Origin: Telmatactis stephensoni
Lineage: Eukaryota > Cnidaria > Anthozoa > Actiniaria > Isophelliidae
Assembly (NCBI GenBank): GCA_029948255.1
Contig: JALIZF010001817.1
Span: 372,001-436,000 of the forward strand
Direction of reading: 5' to 3'
DNA: 64,000 nucleotides
Shown: one piece after another, positions 23,401 to 32,292 of the stretch
Layout: each line of letters opens with the position of its first letter
How positions within the stretch are numbered: the stretch's first letter is position 1
Notes under the pieces: generated by a model
Told to the model about the DNA's origin: nothing
What the model saw: only the letters and a program-made list of their open reading frames with translations
Databases searched by the model: none
Program-made: the position numbers and the translations under genes

Positions 23401-26400
23401 AGCATCCGGGAATATGCATACTGTAACAGGCACAGGTAACCCATGGTAGTTTGTTCACCAGCATCAAAAACAGCAACAACAACAACAACAAACTGTAACA
23501 AAAATAACAACGACAGCAACAACAACAACAAACTGTAACAATATAAACAATGACAACAACAACAGTAACAAACTGTAACAATATAGACAACGACAACAAA
23601 AACAACAATAACAACAACAACAAACTGTAACAAAAATAACGACAGCAACAGCAACAACAAAAACGACAGCAACAACAAACTAATTTAAGTGTTTGTGCTT
23701 CTACAGGATTCTTTACTCGCTACGCCACCCAAGGCAATCCCTTTGATGATGTGTATGTCGAAGATGAAGGCGAAGATGTTATGGCGCAGAATGGCGTAAG
23801 TTTATCTGAACTGCGTGCTTTTGTCATGCTGTTTGGGAATGTATAAATGTGCATATTTTGCTAAGTTTTGTTATATTTTCTTTCCTGTCATTTATATTCT
23901 ATTCATTTTATAAACCGCTTATCCGTCCATCCATATTTTTATATGTCTAATCATTTCTTTGTTTTGCTCATTTATTCATTCGTTTATCTTTGGTTCTAGA
24001 TTGATGGCGATGATGACAAACGTCGTGATGATGATGATGACGATGATGAAGATGACGAGGATATCCCAGGTATGTCATTGGTTTTATCACTCCTAGACAA
24101 AAAAGAGACTGGAAAGGTGGAAAGGTAGAAAGTTAAACGAGCGAACGATCTAACGAACGAACAAACAAGCTAAACGAACAAACGATTGAACAAATCAGTG
24201 AACAAACAAACGAACGAATAAATCAACAAACAACCAATCAAATAAACAAAGGCTGAGGAAGGGAAGAATAAACAATCCAGTGAACGAAGAGGAACAACTT
24301 ATTGTAAAGACCTAATTAAAAAATGTTATCTACAAACATTGCTGTAAATGAATGAAGGTGAAACTTACCATTCCATCCATGTTGTATTTGTTTAACAGAA
24401 GAGTTAAAGTTAGATTACGTAGACGAAAAAACTGGTGAAGTTCCTGACAGCAGGTTAGTCCCCTATGTCATGTCAGATTTTGTTGCTTGAAACTCTAGCC
24501 CTTTGGGGTCCTAAGAATGGTACCTGTAAACCATGTTAGTGAGTTTTTATACTCTCCTCGTTTCATTCTTTGCGCTCATCTCAATGTACAGCCAACAGAA
24601 TGCTAACCATAAAGGCTAAGGCAGCAGTAACAGAGAGAAAGTTAGAATTTACGTTTGTCATGGTTTTTTTTTCTGTTGATTTACAGGTCTGATGGATATT
24701 TACACAGTCGTAAACACCAGAAGTTTTTATCTCGTGTACCGTGTATCACCAACACAACACTAAATGTACTCAGAGTGTTTGGTAAGTAATGTATACAGTA
24801 AACAGTGTGATGTGACATGGAAAGGCTTTTCTCGTGTACCGTGTATCACCAACACAACACTGAATGTACTCAGAGTGTTTGGTAAGTAATGTATACTAAA
24901 CAGTGTGATGTGACATGGAAAGGCTTTTCTCGTGTACCGTGTATCACCAACACAACACTGAATGTACTCAGAGTGTTTGGTAAGTAATGTATACTAAACA
25001 GTGTGACGGGACATGGAAAGGCTTTTCTCGTGTACCGTGTATCACCAACAACACTGAATGTACTCAGAGTGTTTGGTAAGTAATGTATACTAAACAGTGT
25101 GACGGGACATGGAAAGGCTTTTCTCGTGTACCGTGTATCACCAACACACTGAATGTACTCAGAGTGTTTGGCAAGAATGGGTTTTATGTATCAAAAGGCA
25201 TAGAGCGCTAACACTTAAACCGTGAAATAACTTAGTAACTAAATAGAGACAAATAGTAGCAAAACCCTTTGTTTTCTATTGTTTCATTAGTACTATTTGT
25301 ACTTTTTAGTTAGTACTTGTTTCATGGTTTTAGTGCTATCGCTCTAGGTGGCAGCTCGCAATAATCGTAATCGAGAATGTAGGAACCTAAATGCCTGGAG
25401 ACATGAATCTTTCTTACAACGTTGTGCACCACAGTGGAATCATGCGACATGGGTGCTACATTTGCAAAAGTAGAATCTGGCTTTACTTCTGCAACATTGG
25501 ACGAATCAAATTTATCTTGTAACAAAGAAATGGCGCTAGCTGTGGCTTGGTGTTTAAGACTTTCGAATTCCTTATATAAAACAACGTTGTGCACAGCATC
25601 AGGGGTGGATCCAGGATTATCTTTAGGAGGGGGTGCGGTTTTATGGTAATCGGAAATCATCCAGAGGATATGTTTTGAAACGTGTTGGGAAGAAAAGGGG
25701 TCAAAGTCATTTCAGTAGGGGATGCGCATCCCCTTGCAGTCCTCCCCTAAATCCAACTTAGAGCAAAAGTTGACGTCTTGTTGCACGAAATACTCCAAGA
25801 CAAGTTGCATCGTGTGTGTGTGCGGACCTTGACTGTGCTAGCCCCTCATAATTGTAACATGCGTGTTTATGAAATTGTCAGTATTTTTAGTAAAGAATCT
25901 CAACAATTGTATGTGTTTTTATTTGACAGGTAAATACATGCAAATGATGAATGTTCTCAAACCCATCGCCTTCGATGTCGTTATTTGTATGTCACAACTA
26001 TTTGATTATTATTTGTTTGCGGTAGGTATCTGAGCTATCACAAATCGTAAACACAACACGTTTGTTTGGTCAATCTCCCTTGCTTGCTTGCTTGCTTGCT
26101 TGCTTCATGTCATCCTATCCCTCCATCATTCCTTCTTGTGCTTATCCATTGTCTTCCTTCTTCACCCTTATTCCCGTTTTTTTTTTCTTTGCTATATTTT
26201 CTTTCTTCACCTTTATTCCCTTTTTTCTCTTTCCTTTATTTTTCCGTTTTATTCCTTCCCTCCGTCATTCCTTCTGGCGTTCATTTATTTCCTTTTTTCT
26301 GCGCGGGAGTTTTCTCTTCTTTCCGACTTTTCAAATCTCAAATTATTCCATTTCACATTACAGGTGACGTCATTCTTTTCTCCCGAAGTACTTGTAAGTA

Positions 26401-29400
26401 TGAACTCTGCCTGTAGGTTGTAGTCTTCTCGTACAAAAAGCAAGCCGTTTGCATTTTATTTCATAGAGGGAAAGAGAGATAAACGCGTACAACGACACAG
26501 TGCATTGCGATCCTTATTGCAAACACAACGTCTGTAAACATCAGCCAAACATTCTGACTTTATACTGCGCGCAGTTCCACTTTTTCCTCCAGATTCAGGA
26601 AAGACGAGTAGTTAGAATACGGCGGAGACTGGACAATGGGGTTTTTCCTCTCCCCTCTCCCCTCTCCCCTCTCCCCTCTCCCCTCTCCTCTCTCCCCTCT
26701 CCCTCTCCCTCTCCCCTCTCCCCTCTCCCCTCTCCCCTCTCCCCTCTCCCTCTCCCCTCCCCAACTAGCCCACATTTTCCGCTATTTTTTAAAACTCGTC
26801 CCGTTCGAAAAGTGGGACTGCTTATGTGCGGCTCTAAGCCTGTATCCCACAATATTGCCGTAATTATCGGATGTCATTTCAGTAATGTTATTACATTAAT
26901 TGCGTGTTAATGTTGGGGTATGCGGGGTTGTCCATTAAAATCGTGGGTTTATAGCCAATAAACCACGTGGACGAGCCAATGAGCTTCCAGAATTTCGCAC
27001 GAACTGTGCATATTTATCAAATGTGTTGTTTTAGGTTGATGGTAGTGCACACGGCTTGAGTATCAAACTACGCACAACACTTAAACGTATAGCTGATAAT
27101 CTAATACTACGAAATGACCAAGACATGGTTGTTGACGCTACAACTGATGATATGAAGGTAATAACTAGTGGAAAATATCTATAGAAAAAGTAACAACTAA
27201 ACTGAACCGTGCACGTGAAACTTTCCGGCCATTTCCGTTTTGGTCTAGTACTAAAAATATTGCATGAATATTTGTGTGAGGGGACGTGTGAGGCACTGGT
27301 TGAAGGGGGTGTTTCTGTATGCACGTGGTACTGTTATATAGATAAGGGGAAAATTTTCCCCTGACTAGACTGATTCCATGCGTTGTAGTTTTCGCTCTTT
27401 TGTACTGGTTGGCGGTGTGTAAGCGACCACCACAGCAAGCCCAACTGCAAAATATATATATAACAAAAATCAGTTACTCTGACGGTTATCAGAGTACAGG
27501 CTTTGAGAAATCTGCGTTTGTCAGGAGCTAACAAGCTAGTTAGTGGGCCCAATTAAGTTTATATCAGAACTTTCGGGAACGTTTGTAAAAAGCTGTTAAA
27601 TCAACCTTGTCCGACGGGTTAAATCACATCATCCCAAAAACTCGTGGTCAGTCCCACGGAAGGAGTTTAAGAAACAGTAATTGTCTCTCATTATTTAAAT
27701 GCAGAACTGAACGTTTCAAACGTTGCCATTTTCCGTCAGTGGTGCGCTTAACGCACAGTTGAGTGAACTTTGAACTGAGTCGTACTCTCAAGGGTTCGCA
27801 TGCCAAGGACCTTGGATGGTTATATGAAAACGTTAACCTATTATCATTGTCCCGTTTACAAGTTACTTCATTTGTGCTGTAACGTAGACGTATTACTTGA
27901 GTATGTTTCGTTTGTTTTGATAGGTTCCATACCCACACCTCTCCCCCATGGTCGATCTTCAAGCAGACTCCATGTACTGTTTATCAGAAAGAATCTTAGC
28001 AACTGAATCCCTGTAAGTCGTTGCTTGTCTGTCTAGAAGTCACCTACGATTTTTATTTTATTCTATGTCTAAAGTCTAAGCTCCTACGTATTTATAAACG
28101 CTATGGACCCTCAATGGACTTCCTTCTTTTTTCTAGTACCCTTGGGGGCTATCAAGAAATGGTATATGTGGGTGAAAATTATAACAATTTTTCGTAATAC
28201 GAGATGTATGAGTCAAAAACATTGCATGAGAAATACTCACCACCCCTTCCCCCCACCACCACCACCCTGTGATGGGGATATTGTTCCCAGTGGATGTGTT
28301 TTATGATTGTTTTATTGTTGTTCTATTAATGTGTTAATGTTGATTTCAGTATTTTTCTCGGCAAGCAATTCGAATTCCTTCAAAGCCATCTTGACGCCAT
28401 GATTCCATCCAACAAACGAGCCTTTCTTTCTCAATTTTACTCGCAGGTAATTTCGTAGTTGTCGTCATCATCATCATCCTCATCACTATCATAAATCATC
28501 ATCATCGCAGTTATGTATGTATACAGTGTATAACTCAGTTATGTTATGTATACAGTGTATAACTCAGTTTCCATCACTATTGGTGATTATCGTCATTTTT
28601 ATTGTCATCATCCTCAGTATCAACATCAACATCGTAACAGCAAATTCCGTGAGACTTTAAAAAATTGGATTACCTGTGTTTGTTTCATGCATTGTTTGAA
28701 AGCTGAAAACGTTTGAAATTTATATGCCGTGCTCTGCTTTTTTTCACTCGTACGGTAGGAAGTCTCCTTTTACCGCACTGTTAAGAACGATTACTACAAT
28801 CTCTGTAATTATCATGAACATTTATTTGATAATCGTTCTTTGTTTTGGCTTCATTTTATGTTGTAGACAGTAACAACCGTTCAAGAGATTCGTAAGCCAA
28901 CGTATAGAGCAGTAGCGTCAAGAATTATTGACTACGAAAAGGTAAAATAGTCCATCAAATGTCATTCAATTCATATTTATTGCCAATTATTCTTAAATAT
29001 ATCGGTAAAGGGTGATATTTAATGTTCGTGACCTATCATCCAAGTGATTTCCAAGTCCCCTCGCTACCGCTCTATCCTTGTTGTCAGTTGTCATATAGCT
29101 AATTCAATTAACGTTGTCGCTGAAAAAAGCTTTGAGAGCGGAATCATGAGAAATTTTATCATTACAATAAGAAACTCACTGTATAATGTTTGCAAATTCT
29201 ACAACTTGGACACATATATTCCTTAATTTCTCAGATAGCCTACAGCGAAGTTTATTAGTAAACAAAAGATAGTTGAAAGTCTTTAGCCTTTAGGCTTTTA
29301 AGCTTATCAGCGACAACGTTAAATGAAATAGCTATATATTCCTTATTCTGTAGCCTGCTTACAAGCTTTCTGGGAAGGGGAAGGGGACAAGGAAAGGTTG

Positions 29401-32292
29401 TCGTATATTTCTTGTTCTGTCCCCCTCCCCTTCCCATAGAGCCTGTAGGAAGCACAAAGGAAGGGGGTCATATATTGCTTATTCTCTAGCCTGTCTACAA
29501 GCTCTCTGGGAAGGGGAGGGGACAAGAAAAGGGGGTGGCAAGAGGGAAGAGAGAGAGCCTCTCCCTTTTTCCCTCCTACCCTCTTCCCCCTTTTCCCCCC
29601 TCTTATCCTCTCCAATGCCCCATTTTCCCTCCCTGTAGTCAATCTACTTATTGTGGGGCAGATGATGTACATCCTACCCCATTATTCCATCAGTGCTTCT
29701 CCCCATAACTGGCGGGGATTTCCTTATGATAGTACGTCACTAATTGTTTCATTGTTATAATGATTCTCATTCTTTGGCAATTCTACTGATCTAAATTGTC
29801 CTATTTACAGACACTTCACCTAATGCAAGGAGTACGCTGGGATATTAAAGATATCATGTCACAACATAATGCTTACGTCGATATCTTAGTCAGGGTGAGT
29901 ACTAGTAAATCCTTGTTTTGTTGTGGTTTGGCTTGGCTTGGTGTATTTGTTTGCTTGTTTTCCATTATTTCAATCATTCTCAGAAACGTTCATAACTATA
30001 TATATAATCTATTAAGTGACTTCAAAAAAAATTACATTTATTTTATTAGCTATTACACAGTTTACATTTACGTTTACTATATCCAAAGCTTTCGTTTACT
30101 ATCCAACGCTATTTTCTTGTGTTACACTAAGGGATGAATGGAAATCTGTAACACTGTATGAAAAGAGAATCCTTACTGACGTGTTGACCTGGGGCCCTTC
30201 GTTTGCTAGTCACGTGATATTTCTAAATACTAAGAGAAAAAAATAATAATGGACAACCTTTTAAGATTGACATCCTTCAAATTTTGTTTTTCCGTAGGAA
30301 TTTCAAGTTTTTAGTCTGAAAATATCACAATTGTCCAAGTAAGTGAATTCTCTGATTAAAGCTAAGCTCATTTTAACACAATTTTCACTAAGTTTTGACA
30401 TATGTGGCAATGTTGAATGCCATTGTAAAAGTCTTGAGGCCTGAATTTAACGAGCTCTGCAAAGAGCACTGTTTGCTCAAGTGTTCAGCAAACTGACAAG
30501 GTCTTAAAAATGTCTGCTATACGCACGGGGGAACGGGGACTGAAACGTATTGTTGGTTGTAAAAACTTGGCTGGACTTATGCTACGTCCACGTTAATCGG
30601 AAAAAAATTGAAAACGCTTCGTATTTCTCCTTTATCGCACCTGAGACAAAAGAAATTCGCCTTTTTAATTAGGAAAGAAGGCCAAACTTCATCGAAATGT
30701 ATGCGGTTCCAAACGAAAACGCATTAGTATGGACGGGGCTTAGTCTGGAGAAGAACGGTTAGACTTTTCCATGGGTTTTTCACTTGCGACGCAAGTATAC
30801 CGCTTACACATGGATAAAACGTTTCTTACATCTGTAAAATCGTTCCTTTCCTTCTTGCGTCTACGCTTTTGGATATCTGACCTTGTGTAGCACTTGGTTT
30901 TGCGTCGCTAGTGATGTTTTATAGCTATCTGTAAAGTGATTTCGTGTTTGTTGTAATAGACGTATACCTGTACCAAAGGATGCATATAACGTACTATGGG
31001 ATCATTGTATTCGAATGGCGAGCAGAACGTTCGTTGAAGGGTAAGTTTTGTTCATCAAGTAATGATATAGCTCATTTTATGGCTATAATTTGTATAAGCC
31101 CGAGTCTTCTGAAGTCTCGTCCATCATCAGGCGTACAAAATCCCAGAAGCCGAAAGAAGATGAAAAAGAAAAAAAGAAGAAGGAAAAAAAAAAAAAAAAA
31201 ACCCGCGCCAGAGACAAACACTTTCTTGATTTACTAATTTTTTTTTTAATTTTTTTTTGATCAGTTTTGCAAGCGCCAAGAAATGTAGTAATGAGGGACG
31301 AGCTCTGATGCAGTTGGATTTTCAACAGTATTTAATGAAGCTAGAGAACTTGACGGACATCAGGTATCGTAAAACCGAACGACAGAACCCAATGAATTAT
31401 CTTGAACTCAAAATTACCCATACTATTTCTTTAACGTCTCACTACAGTGAATTCTCGGGCATCCTCGGGACAATTATCATTTGTCCGTCTTGTAGACTTT
31501 AGTTACAATGAAACAACGTAGTGAATGTGGAAGGATGTATGATTAAAGCACCTATGCTGACTCAAGCATTGTTTATAAATGGACAAAGGTATTTACTTTA
31601 ATTTATGGTTATTCCGCAGACCAATTCCTGATAGAGAATATGTAGAGACTTACATCAAAGCGTTTTACTTGACGGAGAATGAGATGGAACGATGGATTCG
31701 AGAACACAAGGCGAGTATAGGCTCAGATCAGTGCGGTGCCGTTTTCACAGTCCTACGAAATCTGCTCTATTCAGCTTTTTCCTCCCTGTGAAGGGCCTCT
31801 ACAGCTTACCCCAATTCAGTACCGAGAGTCCTATAGTGTAGACAGATCACACACACTGGAATCTCCCAACTTCTCCTGATAGTGGTGTGTTTGTTTTTTT
31901 TACATCTTTTTTTACATCAATGCAAGGTAAGATGTTGTCCTGTCCCCTGCCGTGTTGTCCAATCGAAACACTGAAACACGACGCAACACGATAAAGCACG
32001 AACGTTTTCACAGTCGTATCTTCGTTTTGTAATAAGCTTTGTTCCTTCATTTTCGATCTGTGCAATTCTTCCTTTTACGTCCTCTTCATATCAAAGACAG
32101 ATTGATTTGCTTTTGGCAGTTTGTTTTTTCTCCGCTTCGCAGACTAATTTGTTGTCTTCCAACCAACAGGAATATTCCAGCAAACACGTAACCAGCCTAG
32201 TCACGTGTGGGGTTGGATCACACATCACCAAAAAAGGTCGACAAAAATTATTAGCAGTTATTGAAGAAATCGATAAAAATAGGCAACGTTGA
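3888..32292 (+). CDS. VPS50: VPS50/syndetin, EARP complex subunit, complete 36-exon gene
   Basis: I rebuilt 36 exons whose phases all agree and sum to 2895 bases, 964 aa plus TGA, the length of human VPS50 (syndetin, CCDC132). In animals this protein replaces VPS54 alongside VPS51-53 to form EARP, a tethering complex on recycling endosomes that also affects dense-core vesicle cargo. Recognisable blocks in order: [11 protein letters not shown] (residue about 52), the Vps54-N-like coiled-coil region with [18 protein letters not shown] (about 143) and [18 protein letters not shown] (194), [34 protein letters not shown], an acidic linker rich in Asp (about 540-590), then the syndetin C-terminal domain from [18 protein letters not shown] (about 624) through [20 protein letters not shown] to [20 protein letters not shown]. 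The start ATG at 3888 is the only one that opens exon 1 in phase. The last intron uses a GC donor. Exon coordinates are given in the next three entries. Confidence 0.95.
4544..4726. repeat. MITE hairpin in VPS50 intron 2
   Basis: Arms 4544-4619 and 4651-4726 are imperfect reverse complements, sharing TATGTCTCTGTACTGTGATATA and ACATCTTCC-type blocks. The arms are about 76 bases with a 31-base loop and no coding capacity. Confidence 0.75.
5192..5317. repeat. MITE-like inverted repeat in VPS50 intron 3
   Basis: The ends are TCCCACACCATAGAAAATAC and its near reverse complement (GTATTTTCTATGCATGGCGTGGGA at the right). The total is about 126 bases, with terminal arms of about 30 bases. Confidence 0.6.
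6599..7175. repeat. Minisatellite (ACCTTACCAACCACTTACTG-like) split by a MITE
   Basis: Degenerate 19-24 base units of the form ACCTTAC(C/A)AACC-ACTTACTGA run over 6605-6790 and 7090-7175. The inserted MITE covers 6793-7088: it begins TATAGCTTTTTC and ends in the reverse complement (GAAATAGCTATA), with inner arms including AAAGGTTGACGGGGCGAATG. The same minisatellite family recurs in reverse orientation in intron 17 (21554-21830). Confidence 0.7.
8741..8924. repeat. Hairpin repeat with TACACTGTGCAAT ends
   Basis: 8861-8924 begins TACACTGTGCAAT and ends ATTGCACAGTGTA, with an internal inverted pair AGCAACTT/AAGTTGCT. The upstream part (8741-8860) shares GTTGC-rich words with the repeat in the MFSD6-like intron. 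It abuts the fold-back element. Confidence 0.5.
8924..10709. mobile_element. Fold-back element with about 800 bp inverted arms
   Basis: 8924-9732 and about 9920-10709 are long reverse complements with only scattered differences and small indels (for example an extra CAGGCTTTATGAT-like segment near 9668 in the left arm). A spacer of about 190 bases at 9733-9919 separates them. The outer ends are AGGTGGCTGGACCCAATTTC and its complement. No transposase is encoded. The layout is that of a non-autonomous long-TIR (fold-back type) DNA transposon; the superfamily is unknown to me. Confidence 0.88.
10902..10924 (+). promoter_or_regulatory. CRE plus YY1-type motif, candidate GT8 promoter
   Basis: TGACGTCA (10902-10909, a perfect CRE palindrome) is followed three bases later by CAGCCATCTTGG (10913-10924), the reverse complement of the YY1 motif. 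A second related ATGG motif and the inverted pair TTGGATGAAC/GTTCATCCAA follow at 10921-10977. This is the likely TATA-less promoter of the GT8 gene about 470 bases downstream. It is inference from motifs only. Confidence 0.4.
11083..11399. repeat. Perfect 72 bp inverted repeat enclosing a MITE
   Basis: 11083-11154 and 11328-11399 are exact reverse complements over 72 bases. Between them lies a smaller hairpin element, 11192-11317, with ends TAAGGCCTAGTTCAAACG and complement. The right arm ends inside the first possible ATG of the GT8 frame (11396-11398). Confidence 0.9.
11396..12613 (+). CDS. GT8-family glycosyltransferase, type II membrane protein, intronless
   Basis: This is a single open frame of 405 codons, nested in VPS50 intron 10 on the same strand. 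A hydrophobic segment at about residues 42-58, after a basic RFRHK stretch, suggests a type II Golgi anchor. The catalytic domain shows glycogenin/galactinol-synthase-like GT8 features: [16 protein letters not shown] (about 135), a YADPDFMP DxD motif binding Mn2+/nucleotide sugar (Asp 221 and 223), [23 protein letters not shown] and YNVRR. The donor and acceptor sugars are unknown. ATG 11396 lies in the arm of an inverted repeat; Met16 (11441) is the alternative start and leaves all domains intact. The intronless state in an intron-rich genome suggests retroposition, but no poly(A) tail is evident. Family confidence is high. Confidence 0.85.
   Translation: MYWRSLFQYASLQSTMLDWIVKWFFDNLLVCSSRALRFRHKAILFSCISIILILLISFFRPLLIYYVIHYTKVFVLEIWVDHGRFDNIVQLAEKEWRLYELEKRYGRQWCQDNDIKSRPDWTWLTAMVNDDYAIPALVLGYSLQKFSCQRNMIALVSVDVSIGARKALNKVGWTVKEVERLDCDWMERKKGFRESHSGYIGTHTRFHAWNYTKYTKIIYADPDFMPMTRIDELFEIEGDFAASPCARPGIVDPCFNAGLLVFKPDEKHYKGIMNLWSKISDDHCPNDQFLLCDYFVNTGKLTLLPYAYNVRRIPYRPMKAYHFACCTPPKPWSAGCRPNRKEAKMYNKPIMDVQSLAVIFWKNVYETLEEYNLDNWWRSTRFYRKKQELGKGTSVECWNALGYKT
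12701..12819. repeat. 119 bp MITE downstream of GT8
   Basis: There are perfect 39 bp terminal inverted repeats (12701-12739, 12781-12819) beginning GGTAGGTCCTTCATATATGG. The flanks AAAATTCA and AAAATTCC suggest a 7-8 bp target duplication, which fits hAT-like mobilisation. An AAT repeat fills the loop. Confidence 0.85.
12900..14720. repeat. Region with GATCATATGGAAAC repeats, ATT microsatellite, no gene
   Basis: CGCGATCATATGGAAAC-type words occur three times, at about 12956-13010 and 14673-14690, with CGATCG-rich flanks. They may mark ends of one degraded element. 14398-14449 is (ATT)n. A possible polyadenylation signal AATAAA for GT8 lies at 13835-13840. No conserved coding sequence is seen. 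Confidence 0.4.
14721..16079. other. VPS50 intron 10 tail, no gene seen
   Basis: Apart from a 14-base C run (15490-15503) and the terminal GGAGCTCCGCTA at 16080, nothing distinctive is visible. The short frames here show no family signature. Confidence 0.4.
16146..24453 (+). CDS. VPS50: VPS50 exons 11-23
   Basis: Exons: 16146-16188, 16575-16673, 18849-18929, 19453-19518, 19898-19945, 20790-20975, 21345-21439, 22188-22286, 23067-23157, 23345-23435, 23707-23795, 24000-24069, 24399-24453. Exon 16 (186 bases) carries [19 protein letters not shown] and a Ser/Asp/Glu-rich insert before the conserved [15 protein letters not shown]. Exon 22 is a GAT/GAC-rich run that encodes the acidic linker. Intron 12 (16674-18848) holds the pogo-like element with LINE palindrome, and intron 17 (21440-22187) holds the minisatellite hairpin. 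Confidence 0.92.
16826..17070 (-). mobile_element. Probable LINE/SINE 3' end remnant
   Basis: Three direct copies of the 7-base unit CAAGTTT (16830-16850), followed by an A/T-rich stretch, resemble on the minus strand the short-repeat 3' tail of CR1/L2-like retroelements. No reverse transcriptase is present in this piece. It ends in an A/G-rich tract just before the pogo-like terminus. Confidence 0.35.
17538..18041 (-). pseudogene. LINE reverse transcriptase C-terminal fragment (CR1/jockey-like)
   Basis: A 167-codon frame contains the conserved C-terminal end of non-LTR reverse transcriptases: [41 protein letters not shown] and [12 protein letters not shown], then a basic tail ending at TAA near 17538. 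The catalytic core (FADD) and the endonuclease are missing, so this is a 5'-truncated dead copy. It was inserted on the minus strand relative to VPS50. Confidence 0.85.
17831..18246. repeat. Palindrome of LINE sequence, 206 bp arms, 4 bp loop
   Basis: 17831-18036 and 18041-18246 appear to be exact reverse complements around a four-base centre (18037-18040). Both arms therefore encode the same [19 protein letters not shown] peptide on opposite strands. The right arm stops abruptly at 18246. Confidence 0.9.
20330..20600. repeat. Repeat rich in CAACA(T)TTGTTGAA words
   Basis: In VPS50 intron 15, multiple direct and inverted copies of TTCAACA..TGTTGAA words (for example GTTCAACATTTGTTGA at about 20347 and CAACATTTGTTGAAC at about 20560) form a probable MITE with ATACA-like edges. 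Confidence 0.45.
21180..21275. repeat. (CTTC)n/(CCTT)n microsatellite
   Basis: A pyrimidine-only tetranucleotide tract in VPS50 intron 16. The PSFLPSFLP frames across it are artefacts. Confidence 0.9.
21521..21865. repeat. MITE whose interior is a GGTAACGGTAAGTGGTCGGTAA minisatellite
   Basis: Left arm TGAACAATCTGCACCGTACGGTAAG (21543 onward) and right arm (to 21838) are reverse complements with flanking homology. Between them about ten 21-24 base units (AACGGTAAGTGGTCGGTAAGGT) are arranged head to tail. The units match, in reverse complement, the minisatellite at 6599-7175. It lies in VPS50 intron 17. Confidence 0.8.
23460..23692. repeat. CAA-rich low-complexity tract in VPS50 intron 20
   Basis: AACAACAACAA runs are interrupted by AAACTGTAACAA(T/A)AT units repeated about four times at irregular spacing. 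The Leu-rich minus-strand frames are artefacts. Confidence 0.85.
24687..32292 (+). CDS. VPS50: VPS50 exons 24-36
   Basis: Exons: 24687-24781, 25930-26021, 26364-26393, 27035-27157, 27924-28012, 28350-28446, 28867-28941, 29811-29894, 30298-30338, 30960-31040, 31265-31363, 31620-31710, 32170-32292. Exon 26 is only 30 bases ([10 protein letters not shown]) and is the least certain, but its phase and position fit the human segment. Exon 35 ends in AAG followed by gcgagt, so the last intron is GC-AG. The phase-0 acceptor of exon 36 ([11 protein letters not shown]) confirms this choice. The stop is TGA at 32290-32292. Confidence 0.9.
24731..25175. repeat. Five-copy tandem array of VPS50 exon 24 3' half plus donor
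   Basis: The block CTCGTGTACCGTGTATCACC through the exon end and about 45 bases of intron recurs at 24731 (real exon), 24831, 24929, 25027 and 25123, with periods of 100, 98, 98 and 96. Copies 2-4 keep the donor GGTAAGTAAT; copy 5 has GGCAAGAATG. Copies 2-5 lack the exon's own acceptor. Confidence 0.95.
25201..25348. repeat. MITE with TAGAGCG ends
   Basis: TAGAGCGCTAACACTTAAACC... at the left mirrors ...GGTTTTAGTGCTATCGCTCTA at the right, with inner TTAGTAACTAA / TTAGTTAGTA pairing. It resembles hairpins at 48229-48478. It lies in VPS50 intron 24. Confidence 0.7.
26081..26340. repeat. (TTGC)n and pyrimidine-rich tract before VPS50 exon 26
   Basis: 26082-26105 is (TTGC)6. The following 230 bases are T/C-rich and lead to the exon 26 acceptor at 26363; they may act as an extended polypyrimidine tract. 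Confidence 0.7.
26642..26760. repeat. (CCCCTCT)n polypyrimidine tract, G-rich on minus strand
   Basis: About 17 units of CCCCTCT/CCCTCT without interruption in VPS50 intron 26. The minus strand is GGGGAGA repeated, a candidate for G-quadruplex or triplex structure. The reading frames over it are artefacts. Confidence 0.9.
29340..29630. repeat. Purine/pyrimidine-rich repeat copies in VPS50 intron 30
   Basis: Two direct copies of a segment containing TAGCCTG(C/T)(T/C)TACAAGCT(T/C)TCTGGGAAGGGGA are followed by AGGGGACAAG and inverted CCCCTTTTCCC tracts. These may be a degraded hairpin transposon family that also appears at 32810-32900, 36270-36400 and 50918-51040. Confidence 0.5.
31143..31262. 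repeat. A-rich then T-rich low-complexity tract
   Basis: An A/G tract (31143-31200) and a T-rich tract (31238-31260) immediately precede the exon 34 acceptor at 31264. No gene. Confidence 0.7.

Noticed and set aside
25322..25660. 112 aa minus-strand frame with repeated VHNVV words
   Set aside because: No recognisable family, overlaps a repeat edge, lies in a VPS50 intron, and the opposite strand is also open.
26595..26640. Candidate extra VPS50 exon ([15 protein letters not shown]) after a CCTCCAG acceptor
   Set aside because: Exons 26 and 27 already join in phase and match the conserved protein; the frame runs straight into the CCCCTCT repeat.
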